64,000 bases of DNA from assembly GCF_014202475.1 (NCBI RefSeq), contig NZ_JACHGV010000008.1, positions 248,001 to 312,000 on the forward strand, read 5' to 3'. This DNA comes from Streptomyces paradoxus (GTDB lineage Bacteria; Actinomycetota; Actinomycetes; Streptomycetales; Streptomycetaceae). The position numbers and the translations under genes were made by a program. Numbering within the stretch: the stretch's first letter is position 1; each line of letters begins with the position of its first letter. Below are positions 17,049-26,232 of the stretch, in pieces. The notes under the pieces are model-generated. The model was not told where the DNA came from. It did no database searches and worked only from the letters and a program-made list of their open reading frames with translations.

Positions 17049-18518
17049 GTGGCAGACCTGTACGTGGACGGCAAATGGCGGGATCCCGTGGCCGGAGGCC
17101 ACCGGGATATCCGCTGCCCGGCAGACGGCACACTCTCCGTGACCGTGTCGGAAGGCACGCGCCCCGACACCGAGGCGGCCATCGCCGCGGCCCGCCGGGC
17201 CTTCGACGAGGGGCCCTGGCCGCGCACGCCCGAGCGCGAGCGCGGCGCGCTCCTGCTGCGCACCGCCGACATCCTCGAACGTGACGCCGACGCGTTCGCC
17301 CGCGCCGAATCGCTGGACACCGGCAAGCGGCTGGTGGAGAGCGAGTACGACATCGCCGACGTCGTCTCCTGCTTCCGCTACTACGGAGGGCTCGGCGGCA
17401 CCGACGCCGGCCGGGTGATCGACACCGGCCGCGACGACGCCGTCAGCCGCGTCGTGTACGAACCGATCGGCGTGTGCGCCCTGATCACCCCCTGGAACTA
17501 CCCGCTGCTGCAAGCGAGCTGGAAGGTCGCCCCGGCCCTCCTCGCGGGCAACACGATCGTCCTCAAGCCCAGCGAACTCACCCCCTCGACCTCGATCCTG
17601 CTGATGAAGGCCCTGGCGGAGGCCGGACTTCCGGACGGCGCCGCCAACCTCGTCCTGGGAACCGGGCCCGAGGTGGGGGCACCGCTCGCCGAGGACCCCG
17701 CCGTCGACATGGTCTCCTTCACCGGCGGCCTGGACACCGGCAGACGCATCATGGCCACCGCCGCCGCGACCGTGAAGAAGGTCGCGCTGGAGCTCGGCGG
17801 CAAGAACCCCAATGTCGTCTTCGCCGACGCCGACTTCGAGACGGCCGTGGACTTCGCGCTCACGGCCGTCTTCCTGCATTCCGGGCAGGTCTGCTCGGCC
17901 GGGGCCCGGCTGATCGTCGAGGACGCACTGCACGACCGGTTCGTCGACGAGGTGGTACGCCGCGCCCGGCGAATCCGCCTCGGCGGCCCCTTCGACCCGC
18001 AGGCCGACACCGGCCCGCTCATCTCCGCACAGCACCTGGCGAAGGTCGAGGCGTACGTCGCGGCCGGACTGGCGGAGGGCGCCGTCCTGCGCTGCGGCGG
18101 CGAACGCCCGGGCGACCCGGCCCTGGCCGACGGCCACTACTTCCCGCCGACCGTGCTCGACGCGTGCGGTCAGGACATGAGCGTGGTGCACGAGGAGTCC
18201 TTCGGGCCCGTCCTCACCGTGGAGCGCTTCACCGACGAGGACGACGCGGTACGCATCGCCAACGACACCGAGTACGGACTCGCCGGCGCCGTCTGGACGC
18301 AGGACGCCGGCAAGGCCCAGCGGGTCGCCCGCCGGCTGCGCCACGGCACCGTGTGGATCAACGACTACCACCCCTATGTGCCGCAGGCGGAATGGGGTGG
18401 GTTCGGGCACTCCGGCGTAGGCCGGGAGCTGGGACCGACGGGCCTGGACGAGTACCGGGAGCCCAAACACATCTGGCAGAACATCCAACCCCGGCCGCAG
18501 CACTGGTTCCGCGGCTGA
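17049..18518 (+). CDS. betB: Betaine-aldehyde dehydrogenase
   Basis: This 489-residue NAD(P)+-dependent aldehyde dehydrogenase converts betaine aldehyde to glycine betaine. The cofactor loop TPWNYPLLQASWK near 155, the general-base segment ALELGGKNPN near 258 and the nucleophile segment SGQVCSAGAR near 293 are intact. The start is GTG 17049 behind GAAGGG, giving a conventional N-terminus ADLYVDGKW; the upstream part of the frame lies in the operator and is excluded. The tail WINDYHPYVPQAEWGGFGHSG is typical of betaine/aminoaldehyde dehydrogenases. It is first in an operon with the betaine ABC importer, 20 bp upstream of proV. Confidence 0.9.
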   Translation: MADLYVDGKWRDPVAGGHRDIRCPADGTLSVTVSEGTRPDTEAAIAAARRAFDEGPWPRTPERERGALLLRTADILERDADAFARAESLDTGKRLVESEYDIADVVSCFRYYGGLGGTDAGRVIDTGRDDAVSRVVYEPIGVCALITPWNYPLLQASWKVAPALLAGNTIVLKPSELTPSTSILLMKALAEAGLPDGAANLVLGTGPEVGAPLAEDPAVDMVSFTGGLDTGRRIMATAAATVKKVALELGGKNPNVVFADADFETAVDFALTAVFLHSGQVCSAGARLIVEDALHDRFVDEVVRRARRIRLGGPFDPQADTGPLISAQHLAKVEAYVAAGLAEGAVLRCGGERPGDPALADGHYFPPTVLDACGQDMSVVHEESFGPVLTVERFTDEDDAVRIANDTEYGLAGAVWTQDAGKAQRVARRLRHGTVWINDYHPYVPQAEWGGFGHSGVGRELGPTGLDEYREPKHIWQNIQPRPQHWFRG

Positions 18519-18538
18519 ACGCCGAAAAGAGGTCGAAC

Positions 18539-19627
18539 ATGACCCCAGCAACGACCGAGGCGCCGCGGCGGCGCGACACCCCCCAGGACTCGGCACCCAC
18601 CCCGGTCATCTCCGTACGCGAGCTGTGGAAGGTGTTCGGGCCGAAGGCGGCCCAGGTGCCCGGCTCCGAGGAACTGCGCGGACTCACCCGCCGCGAACTG
18701 ATGGACCGCACCGGATGCACGGCCGCCGTGCGCGACGTTCACTTCGACGTGGCGCCCGGCGAGGTGTTCGTCGTGATGGGCCTGTCCGGCTCCGGCAAGT
18801 CCACCCTGGTGCGCTGTCTGACCCGGCTCATCGAACCCACCGCCGGCGAGATCCTCTTCGAGGGCGAGGACATCCGCGAGGCGGACGCGAGCCGCCTGCG
18901 CGAGCTGCGCCGCAGCAAGTTCTCCATGGTCTTCCAGCACTTCGGGCTGCTGCCGCACCGCCGGGTCGTCGACAACGTGGCCTTCGGCCTGGAGATCCGC
19001 GGCATGAGCAGAGCCGAGCGCACCAGGCGCGCGCTGGAGGTCGTCGAACTCGTCGGCCTCTCCGGCTACGAGAGCTCCTACCCCGACCAGCTCTCCGGGG
19101 GCATGCAGCAGCGCGTGGGCCTCGCCCGCGCCCTGGCCGGCGACCCCGACGTTCTCCTCTTCGACGAGCCGTTCTCGGCGCTCGACCCGCTGATCCGCCG
19201 GGACATGCAGAACGAGGTCGTCCGTCTGCACCACGAGGTCGGCAAGACGATGGTGTTCATCACCCACGACCTGTCCGAGGCACTGCGTCTGGGCGACCGC
19301 ATCCTCATCATGCGCGACGGCAAGATGGTCCAGTGCGGCACCGGCGACGAACTGGTCGGCGCCCCCGCGGACGACTACGTACGCGACTTCGTCAGGGACG
19401 TGCCCCGCGGCGATGTGCTGACCCTGCGGTGGATCATGCGCCCCGCGGAGCCGGACGACCCCCTGGACGGTCCCGAGCTGGGCCCGGATGTCGTCGTCAA
19501 GGAGGCCACGCGGGCGGTACTCGCGGCGGACAAGCCGGTCAAGGTCGTCGAGAACGGCAAACTGCTCGGCATCGTCGGCGACGACGAGATCCTCGCGGTC
19601 GTCGCCGGGCAGGAAGGCGACGCGTGA
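18539..19627 (+). CDS. proV: Glycine betaine ABC transporter ATPase
   Basis: This 362-residue ATPase powers betaine uptake. It has an N-terminal extension with the ProV/OpuAA-type segment KVFGPKA, Walker A GLSGSGKST near 83, Q-loop VFQHFGLLPH, signature LSGGMQQRVGLARAL, Walker B VLLFDEPFSALDP and the switch His in FITHD. A C-terminal regulatory region (about 275-362) resembles a CBS-type tail, which in OpuA senses ionic strength. AAAGAGG precedes the ATG by 6 nt. The stop overlaps the permease start (TGATG). Confidence 0.9.
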   Translation: MTPATTEAPRRRDTPQDSAPTPVISVRELWKVFGPKAAQVPGSEELRGLTRRELMDRTGCTAAVRDVHFDVAPGEVFVVMGLSGSGKSTLVRCLTRLIEPTAGEILFEGEDIREADASRLRELRRSKFSMVFQHFGLLPHRRVVDNVAFGLEIRGMSRAERTRRALEVVELVGLSGYESSYPDQLSGGMQQRVGLARALAGDPDVLLFDEPFSALDPLIRRDMQNEVVRLHHEVGKTMVFITHDLSEALRLGDRILIMRDGKMVQCGTGDELVGAPADDYVRDFVRDVPRGDVLTLRWIMRPAEPDDPLDGPELGPDVVVKEATRAVLAADKPVKVVENGKLLGIVGDDEILAVVAGQEGDA

Positions 19628-21636
19628 TGACCGTCGCCGTGCAGAAGACGCAGAGACCGCAGAGAACCGGGAACGAGGAGCCGCCCGCTCCCGCCCGGCG
19701 CGCGCCCACGGTCAGCCGCTCGATGATCGTCGCCGCGATCCTGGTCGTCTGGCTCGTCCTCTTCGCCGTGCTGCGCGGCAAGCAGACCCTGTCCCTGGCC
19801 GCGGCCGATCTGACCGACCTGCACCGGTGGTTCAACGACGTCAACGACTCCATCGGCGCGAACCGCAACTCAAACCCGCTCTTCCTCTACTTCTTCAACG
19901 AGATCCGCCTGGTCATCGACACCCTGGTGACCTTCGTCCAGGAGCTGATATCGCAGCCGACCGCGGGCCGGCCGGTTCCGCAGATCGGCTGGCTCGGTGT
20001 CGTGGGCCTCGTCGGCTACGTCTCCTGGGCCGTGGGCAACTGGCGGGTCGCGCTGCTGGCCGTCGCCGGCTTCACCTTCCTCGGCCTCCAGGGCCTCTGG
20101 CAGGAGAGCATGGACACGCTGGCGCTGACCCTCTCCGCGGTCTTCGTGGCGCTGCTGTTCGCCCTTCCCCTGGGGGTGTGGGCCGGACTGTCCGACCGGG
20201 TCAACCGGATCGTGACGCCGTTCCTGGACTTCATGCAGACGATGCCCACCTTCGTCTACCTGGCGCCCCTGACCCTGTTCTTCCTGATCGGCCCGGCCTC
20301 CGCCACCATCGCCACGGCGATCTACGCGGCGCCGCCCGCGATCCGCATCACCGCCCACGCCATCCGCTCGGTTCCCGAGACCACCGTCGAGGCGGCGGAC
20401 TCGATGGGCGCGACGCGGCGCCAGGCGCTGCTGAAGGTGCTGCTGCCGATGTCCAAACGGACCGTGGTGATGGGCGTCAACCAGACCATCATGGCCGCCC
20501 TGGCCATGGTGACCATCGCGGCCCTGATCAACGCGCCCGGCCTCGGAGCGACCGTCGTCCAGGCCCTGCAGTCGCTGGACGTCGGCACGGCGTTCAACGC
20601 CGGACTGGCCATCGTCGTCCTGGCCATCGTGCTCGACCGGGTCACCACCGCCGCGAGCGGACGGGCCGACACGGCCCGGGGCTCGGACAGTCCCTTCCTC
20701 AAGTGGCGGCGGCAGCTGGTGGCGGCCGGGGGAGTGGTGGCCGCGGTCCTGGTCTACCTGTCGCACACGTACCTGTGGGCGGCCGAGTTCCCCGGCGAGG
20801 GCAGCACCGGCAGCACCATCGCCAGGGCGGCGACCGACGTGACCACTTGGGCGCAGGACAACCTGTCGGGCCTGACGAACGCCTTCCGGGACGTCCTCAC
20901 CAACGGCCTCCTGAACCCCTTCCAGACCCTGCTGACCGACTCCCCCTGGTGGCTCGTGGGCGCCGCCCTCGTCGCGCTCGGCACCGTGCTCGGCGGATGG
21001 CGTGCCGGCGCCACCTCCGCCGTGTGCGTGGGGCTGCTCATCGGCACCGGCGTGTGGTCGGACGCCATGACGACCCTGGCGTCCACCGCGGTGGCGACCG
21101 TGCTCGTGATGCTGCTCGGCGTCGTCCTCGGGGTGTGGATGGGACGCAGCGCGCTCGTCGACCGGCTGCTGAGGCCGTCCCTGGACGCGGCCCAGGTCAT
21201 GCCGCCGTTCGTCTATCTCGTGCCGTTCCTCGCGCTGTTCGGCGCGACACGGTTCACGGCGATCGTCGCCGCGATCGTCTACGCGGCACCCGTCGCCATC
21301 AAGATCATCGCTGACGGGGTGCGGGCGGTGCCCGGGACCACCGTCGAAGCGGCGATGTCCACCGGATGCAACACCTGGCAGATCATCACCAAGGTACAGC
21401 TGCCGATGTCGCGAGGAGCCCTGACCCTCGCCACCAACCAGGGCCTGATCTACGTGCTGTCGATGGTCGTGGTGGGCGGCCTGGTGGGAGCGGGCGCCCT
21501 CGGCTACGACGTCGTGGCCGGGTTCTCGCAGGGCCAGCTGTACGGGAAGGGACTGGCGGCCGGACTCGCCATCGTCCTGCTCGGAGTCATGTTCGACCGG
21601 ATCACTCAGGCGGCGGCTCGCCGCGCCGGAGCATAA
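19627..21636 (+). CDS. proW: Glycine betaine ABC permease, tandem-duplicated
   Basis: This 669-residue membrane protein contains two ProW-like permease domains in one chain. The first has the EAA-type loop TVEAADSMGATRRQALLKVLLPMS near 260 and the second TVEAAMSTGCNTWQIITKVQLPMS near 575, each followed by conserved helices. ProW is normally about 300-350 residues and forms homodimers, so the fusion supplies both halves of the channel. Between them lies a periplasmic-looking loop with TYLWAAEFPGEG. It is coupled to proV by a 1-nt overlap and to proX by a 13-nt gap, where AAGGAG overlaps the stop codon. Confidence 0.88.
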   Translation: MTVAVQKTQRPQRTGNEEPPAPARRAPTVSRSMIVAAILVVWLVLFAVLRGKQTLSLAAADLTDLHRWFNDVNDSIGANRNSNPLFLYFFNEIRLVIDTLVTFVQELISQPTAGRPVPQIGWLGVVGLVGYVSWAVGNWRVALLAVAGFTFLGLQGLWQESMDTLALTLSAVFVALLFALPLGVWAGLSDRVNRIVTPFLDFMQTMPTFVYLAPLTLFFLIGPASATIATAIYAAPPAIRITAHAIRSVPETTVEAADSMGATRRQALLKVLLPMSKRTVVMGVNQTIMAALAMVTIAALINAPGLGATVVQALQSLDVGTAFNAGLAIVVLAIVLDRVTTAASGRADTARGSDSPFLKWRRQLVAAGGVVAAVLVYLSHTYLWAAEFPGEGSTGSTIARAATDVTTWAQDNLSGLTNAFRDVLTNGLLNPFQTLLTDSPWWLVGAALVALGTVLGGWRAGATSAVCVGLLIGTGVWSDAMTTLASTAVATVLVMLLGVVLGVWMGRSALVDRLLRPSLDAAQVMPPFVYLVPFLALFGATRFTAIVAAIVYAAPVAIKIIADGVRAVPGTTVEAAMSTGCNTWQIITKVQLPMSRGALTLATNQGLIYVLSMVVVGGLVGAGALGYDVVAGFSQGQLYGKGLAAGLAIVLLGVMFDRITQAAARRAGA

Positions 21637-21649
21637 GGAGCACCTCACC

Positions 21650-22612
21650 ATGGCACGACACTGGAGAGCCGGCGCGGCCGGCCTGGCCGTCCTCGGCCTC
21701 ACCCTCACGGCCTGCGGGGGCGCGAAGGTCGGCGACGACAGCGCGGCCGGCTCGGGCAGCGCGGGCAAGTGCGGCACCTTCAACCTCGCGATCAACCCGT
21801 GGGTGGGCTACGAGGCGAACGCGGCGGTCCTCGCGTACGTCGCCGAGCACGACCTCGGCTGCAAGGTCGAGCAGAAGGACCTCAAGGAGGAGATCGCCTG
21901 GCAGGGCTTCGGCACGGGCGAGGTCGACGCCGTCGTGGAGAACTGGGGCCACGACGACCTGAAGAAGAAGTACATCACCGATCAGAAGACGGCCGTCGAG
22001 GCCGGCCCTACCGGCAACAAGGGCCTCATCGGCTGGTACGTGCCGCCGTGGCTGGCGAAGGCACACCCGGACATCACCGACTGGAAGAACCTCAACAAGT
22101 ACGCGTCGAAGTTCAAGACCTCGGAGTCGGGCGGCAAGGGCCAGCTCCTCGACGGCGACCCGTCGTTCGTCACCAACGACGAGGCGCTGGTGAAGAACCT
22201 CAAGCTGGACTTCAAGGTGGTGTACGCGGGCAGTGAGACCGCGCTCATCCAGGCCTACCGCAACGCCGAGAAGAACAAGCAGTGGGTGATCGGCTACTTC
22301 TACGAGCCGCAGTGGTTCATGTCCGAGGTGCCGCTGAAGAAGGTCAGCCTGCCCGAGTACAAGACGGGCTGCGACGCCGACGCGGAGAAGGTCGCCTGCG
22401 ATTATCCCGTGTACGAACTGGACAAGATCGTCAGCGCGAAGTTCGCCAAGTCGGGCAGCCCGGCCTATGACCTGGTGAAGAACTTCACCTGGACGAACGA
22501 CGACCAGAACACCGTGGCCAAGTACATCGCGGTGGACAAGATGGCGCCCGAGGCGGCGGCGAAGAAGTGGGTCGAGGCCAACCGCGGCAAGGTCGACGCC
22601 TGGATCAAGTAG
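21650..22612 (+). CDS. proX: Glycine betaine-binding lipoprotein
   Basis: This 320-residue substrate-binding protein has a lipoprotein signal peptide with lipobox LTAC; Cys22 would be lipidated after cleavage. The mature part is an OpuAC-type domain. Aromatic residues suited to caging the trimethylammonium group occur in NPWVGYEAN, VENWGHDD, GWYVPPW and FYEPQWF. It is the last gene of the betB-proVWX operon and is followed by a strong terminator. The binding mode is inferred from the family; the exact ligand could also be carnitine or choline. Confidence 0.9.
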   Translation: MARHWRAGAAGLAVLGLTLTACGGAKVGDDSAAGSGSAGKCGTFNLAINPWVGYEANAAVLAYVAEHDLGCKVEQKDLKEEIAWQGFGTGEVDAVVENWGHDDLKKKYITDQKTAVEAGPTGNKGLIGWYVPPWLAKAHPDITDWKNLNKYASKFKTSESGGKGQLLDGDPSFVTNDEALVKNLKLDFKVVYAGSETALIQAYRNAEKNKQWVIGYFYEPQWFMSEVPLKKVSLPEYKTGCDADAEKVACDYPVYELDKIVSAKFAKSGSPAYDLVKNFTWTNDDQNTVAKYIAVDKMAPEAAAKKWVEANRGKVDAWIK

Positions 22613-22643
22613 GGCGCGGGAACGCCCGTGTGAGTCCGGCCCG

Positions 22644-22690
22644 GGAGGCCCGGCAGGCTGTGTCGTCAGCCCGCCGGGCCTCCTCGTTTT
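22644..22690 (+). terminator. Terminator after proX
   Basis: A 17-bp stem (22644-22660 with 22667-22683, one mismatch) with a 6-nt loop is followed by TCGTTTT. This is the clearest intrinsic terminator with a T run in the window. Confidence 0.85.
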
Positions 22691-22742
22691 GCGCTGTTTC
22701 CTGCCCGCCGCCCCCGGGTGTTTTTCCGGCGTCGCGGACCTC

Positions 22743-22809
22743 TTGACACGCCGATGCACGGCGGGCACATTGAGTTGCGCAACCTGAACCCTGTTGCGTA
22801 GACAGCAAC
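22743..22809 (+). promoter_or_regulatory. Dimethylglycine/sarcosine operon promoter with tandem operator
   Basis: TTGACA (22743-22748) and a CACATT -10-like box after 17 bp precede palindromes 22774-22790 (GTTGC...GAACC) and 22793-22809 (perfect, GTTGC...GCAAC). The -35 to operator spacing is 25 bp. Confidence 0.8.
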
Positions 22810-22839
22810 TGGATCGCTTTCAACGTCGGAGGTGCGGCG

Positions 22840-25278
22840 ATGGCGGGACCCCGGGTGGTCATCATCGGAGCGGGCGTCGTGGGGGCAGCGCTCGCCGACG
22901 AGATCTCCGCGCGCGGCTGGACCGAAGTGACCGTGGTCGACCAGGGCCCACTGCCCGCCACCGGGGGCTCGTCGTCGCACGCCCCGGGCCTGGTCTTCCA
23001 GACCAACCCCTCCAAGACCATGACGGAGATGGCCCGTTACACCGTCGAGAAGTTCTGCTCCCTCGACGTCGACGGGCAGCCCTGCTTCCTCCAGGTCGGC
23101 GGCCTGGAGGTGGCCACCAGCCCGGAGCGCGTCACCGAACTGCAGCGGCGCCACGGCTGGCTCGCCTCCTGGGGCATCGAGTCCCGGCTGCTGTCCACCG
23201 AGGAGTGCGTCGCACAGCACCCGCTCGTCAACCCGGACAAGGTCCTCGCCGGCCTCCACGTGCCGACGGACGGCCTCGCCAAGGCGGTCCTCGCCGTCGA
23301 GGCGCAGATCCGCCGGGCCACCGAGCGCGGCGTCCGCTTCCTCGCCCGCCACGAAGTCCTCGACGTCCGGCAGGCCGAGGGCGAGGTGACCGGCGTCCTG
23401 ACCGACCAGGGCGAGATCCCCGCCGACATCGTCGTCTGCTGCGCCGGCATCTGGGGCCCGAAGATCGCCCGCATGGCCGGCATGAACCTCCCGCTCACCC
23501 CGCTCGCCCACCAGCTCGCCTGGACGGGCCCGGTCCCCGCCCTGGCCGGACAGACGCAGGAGGCGGTCCGCCCGATCCTGCGCCACCAGGACGCCGACCT
23601 GTACTACCGCGACCGCTTCGACGGCCTGGGCATCGGCTACTACGGCCACCGCCCGATGCCCATCTCCGCCGACGACATCCTCTCCGTGGACGAGTCCGAC
23701 CAGATGCCCTCCGTCCTGAAGTTCACCGAGGAGGACTTCGAGGACGCCTGGACCGAGACGCAGTCCCTGCTCCCGGCGACGAAGGACGCCAAGGTGGAGG
23801 AAGGCATCAACGGCCTGTTCTCCTTCACCACCGACGGCCTGCCCCTGCTCGGCGAGTCCCCGGACGTCAAGGGCTTCTGGGTCGCCGAGGCCGTCTGGGT
23901 CACGCACTCCGCCGGCGTCGGACGTGCCATGGCAGAGTGGCTGGTCGACGGCTACTGCTCCTCGTTCGACCTGCACGAGTGCGACGTCAACCGCTTCGAG
24001 CCGCACCAGCTCTCGCCGGAGTACGTACTGGCCCGCGACTGCCAGAACTTCGTGGAGGTCTACGACATCCTCCACCCCCTCCAGCCGTCGGGGGACCCGC
24101 GCCCGATCCGCACTAGCCCGTTCCACACCCGCCAGCAGTCGCTGGGCGCCTTCTTCCTGGAGGCGAACGGCTGGGAGCGGCCCCAGTGGTACGAGGCCAA
24201 CGCCGGGCTGGTCGAAGGCCGCTCCATCGTCACCCCCAACGACTGGGCCGCGCGGTACTGGTCGCCCATCGTCGCCGCCGAGGCCCAGACCACCCGCGAG
24301 ACCGTCGCCCTGTACGACATGACGGCCCTCAAGCGGCTGGAGGTCAGCGGGCGCGGCGCCGGAGGGTTCCTGGAGCGGCTGTGCACCGGCAAGGTCGCCA
24401 AGTCCGTCGGCTCGGTGACGTACACGCTGCTCCTCGACCACGACGGCGGCATCCGCAGCGACGTCACCGTCGCGCGGCTGGCCCCCGACCTCTTCCAGGT
24501 CGGCGCCAACGGCAACCTGGACCTCGACTGGTTCACCCGTCACCTCCCCGCCGACGGCACGGTCCAGGTGCGTGACATCACCCCCGGCACCTGCTGCATC
24601 GGCCTGTGGGGGCCGCGCGCCCGCGATGTCCTCCAGCCGCTCACCGACGCCGACTTCTCGGCGACCGGCCTGAAGTACTTCCGCGCCAAGCGCGCCCACA
24701 TCGGCTCCGTGCCGGTCACCGCGATGCGCCTGTCGTACGTGGGTGAGCTCGGCTGGGAGCTGTACACCACCGCGGACCTGGGGCAGAAGCTGTGGGACAC
24801 GCTGTGGCGGGCGGCGGAGCCGCTGGGCGGGATCGCGGCCGGGCGGGGTGCGTTCAACAGCCTGCGGCTGGAGAAGGGCTACCGGTCCTTCGGCACGGAC
24901 ATGACGTACGAACACGACCCGTACGAGGCCGGTGTCGGCTTCGCCGTGAAACTCGACAAGGACGACTTCGTCGGGAAGGCGGCGGTGGAGCGGCGCAAGG
25001 CCGATGTCCGGCGGAAGCTGGCCTGTCTCACGATCGACGACCCGAAGGCCGTCGTCATGGGCAAGGAGCCGGTGTACGACGGGGACTGTGCGGTGGGGTA
25101 CGTCACCAGTGCCGCGTATGGATACACGATCGGCAAGGGCATCGCCTATGCGTGGTTGCCGGTGGAGCTGGCCGCTCCGGGGACCGTGGTGCACATCGGG
25201 TACTTCAACCAGTCCGTCGAGGCGGTCGTCGCCGAGGAGCCGTTGTTCGATCCGACGATGTCCCGGCTTCGTGGCTGA
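22840..25278 (+). CDS. Dimethylglycine oxidase (DMGO type)
   Basis: This 812-residue protein has an N-terminal FAD/DAO domain (VIIGAGVVGAALADE near 8; SSHAPGLVFQTN; ISADDI) and a C-terminal GcvT-like folate domain from about 430 (YDMTALKRLEVSGRGA, LSYVGELGWELY, FNSLRLEKGYRSFGTDM, GKAAVE). This is the arrangement and length of Arthrobacter dimethylglycine oxidase. That enzyme demethylates dimethylglycine to sarcosine, reduces O2 to H2O2 and passes the methylene to tetrahydrofolate. Mitochondrial-type enzymes use ETF instead; no ETF genes are adjacent. It is first in an operon with folD, glyA and sarcosine oxidase. The ATG has GGAGGTG upstream. Confidence 0.9.
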   Translation: MAGPRVVIIGAGVVGAALADEISARGWTEVTVVDQGPLPATGGSSSHAPGLVFQTNPSKTMTEMARYTVEKFCSLDVDGQPCFLQVGGLEVATSPERVTELQRRHGWLASWGIESRLLSTEECVAQHPLVNPDKVLAGLHVPTDGLAKAVLAVEAQIRRATERGVRFLARHEVLDVRQAEGEVTGVLTDQGEIPADIVVCCAGIWGPKIARMAGMNLPLTPLAHQLAWTGPVPALAGQTQEAVRPILRHQDADLYYRDRFDGLGIGYYGHRPMPISADDILSVDESDQMPSVLKFTEEDFEDAWTETQSLLPATKDAKVEEGINGLFSFTTDGLPLLGESPDVKGFWVAEAVWVTHSAGVGRAMAEWLVDGYCSSFDLHECDVNRFEPHQLSPEYVLARDCQNFVEVYDILHPLQPSGDPRPIRTSPFHTRQQSLGAFFLEANGWERPQWYEANAGLVEGRSIVTPNDWAARYWSPIVAAEAQTTRETVALYDMTALKRLEVSGRGAGGFLERLCTGKVAKSVGSVTYTLLLDHDGGIRSDVTVARLAPDLFQVGANGNLDLDWFTRHLPADGTVQVRDITPGTCCIGLWGPRARDVLQPLTDADFSATGLKYFRAKRAHIGSVPVTAMRLSYVGELGWELYTTADLGQKLWDTLWRAAEPLGGIAAGRGAFNSLRLEKGYRSFGTDMTYEHDPYEAGVGFAVKLDKDDFVGKAAVERRKADVRRKLACLTIDDPKAVVMGKEPVYDGDCAVGYVTSAAYGYTIGKGIAYAWLPVELAAPGTVVHIGYFNQSVEAVVAEEPLFDPTMSRLRG

Positions 25279-25299
25279 GTCTTCGTCTGCGGGCGCGTC

Positions 25300-25338
25300 G
25301 CGGCTGGTCGCGCAGTTCCCCGCGCCCCCGGAGGGCGT
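25300..25338. repeat. Streptomyces REP-like intergenic repeat
   Basis: The stretch containing GGCTGGTCGCGCAGTTCCCC followed by a C-rich arm and GAGGGCG matches, from memory, a small palindromic repeat found many times between genes in Streptomyces genomes. It sits between the dimethylglycine oxidase and folD genes and may attenuate or stabilise the mRNA. Confidence 0.65.
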
Positions 25339-25371
25339 ACAGAGTCAGCCTCGTTGGAAGGGACTCCCCAG

Positions 25372-26232
25372 GTGACCGCACTACTCCTCGACGGCAAGGC
25401 CACTGCCTCTGCCATCCGCGGTGAACTCGCCGAACGTGTAGCCAAGTTGGCCGCTACCACCGGACGGGCGCCGGGACTCGGCACCGTCCTGATCGGCGAC
25501 GACCCCGGCAGTCGTGCCTACGTCGGTGGCAAACACCGGGACTGCGCCCAGGTGGGGATCGCCTCGATCCGGCGGGAGCTGCCCGCCGACGCCTCTCAGC
25601 GGCAGGTCGAGGAGACGATCGACGAGCTCAACGCCGACCCCGCCTGTACCGGGTACATCGTCCAGCTCCCGCTGCCCCGCCACCTGGACGCGGGCGCCGT
25701 GCTGGAGCGCATGGACCCGGCCAAGGACGCCGACGGACTGCACCCCGTCAACCTCGGCCGGCTCGTCCTCGGCGTCGAGGCACCGCTGCCGTGCACTCCG
25801 CGCGGCATCGTCGAGCTGCTCCGCCGGTACGACGTGCCGCTCGCCGGAGCCCGGGTGTGCGTGATCGGGCGGGGCATCACGGTCGGTCGGCCCATCGGGC
25901 TCCTGCTCACCCGCCGCTCCGAGAACGCCACCGTCACCCTCTGCCACACCGGAACGAAGGGCCTGGCCTGGCACGTACGCGAGGCGGACATCGTCGTCGC
26001 GGCCGCCGGCTCGCCCGGACTGATCACCAAGGACATGCTGCGCCCCGGCGCGGCCGTCCTGGACGTCGGCATCACCCGCACCGACCAGGGCCTGGTCGGA
26101 GACATCCACCCGGACGCCGCCCAGGTCGCCGGATGGCTGGCGCCGATGCCCGGGGGCGTGGGCCCCATGACCCGCGCCATGTTGCTCGCCAATGTCGTCG
26201 AGGCCGCCGAGAGGAACGCGAACGCCGTATGA
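25372..26232 (+). CDS. folD: Methylenetetrahydrofolate dehydrogenase/cyclohydrolase
   Basis: This 286-residue bifunctional enzyme oxidises 5,10-methylene-THF to methenyl-THF and hydrolyses it to 10-formyl-THF. FolD landmarks are YVGGKHRDCAQVGI near 44 (YxxxK catalytic pair), the QLPLPRH segment near 96, PAKDADGLHP, RGITVGRPIG and MPGGVGPMTRAML. The GTG start at 25372 has GAAGGGA about 10 nt upstream. The stop overlaps the glyA ATG. In this operon it directly processes methylene-THF made by the two demethylating oxidases; PurU then releases formate. Confidence 0.92.
   Translation: MTALLLDGKATASAIRGELAERVAKLAATTGRAPGLGTVLIGDDPGSRAYVGGKHRDCAQVGIASIRRELPADASQRQVEETIDELNADPACTGYIVQLPLPRHLDAGAVLERMDPAKDADGLHPVNLGRLVLGVEAPLPCTPRGIVELLRRYDVPLAGARVCVIGRGITVGRPIGLLLTRRSENATVTLCHTGTKGLAWHVREADIVVAAAGSPGLITKDMLRPGAAVLDVGITRTDQGLVGDIHPDAAQVAGWLAPMPGGVGPMTRAMLLANVVEAAERNANAV

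Noticed and set aside
22774..22809. Glycine riboswitch before the dimethylglycine/sarcosine operon
   Set aside because: The 30 bases between operator and start codon are too short for a glycine aptamer, and no aptamer core is visible.
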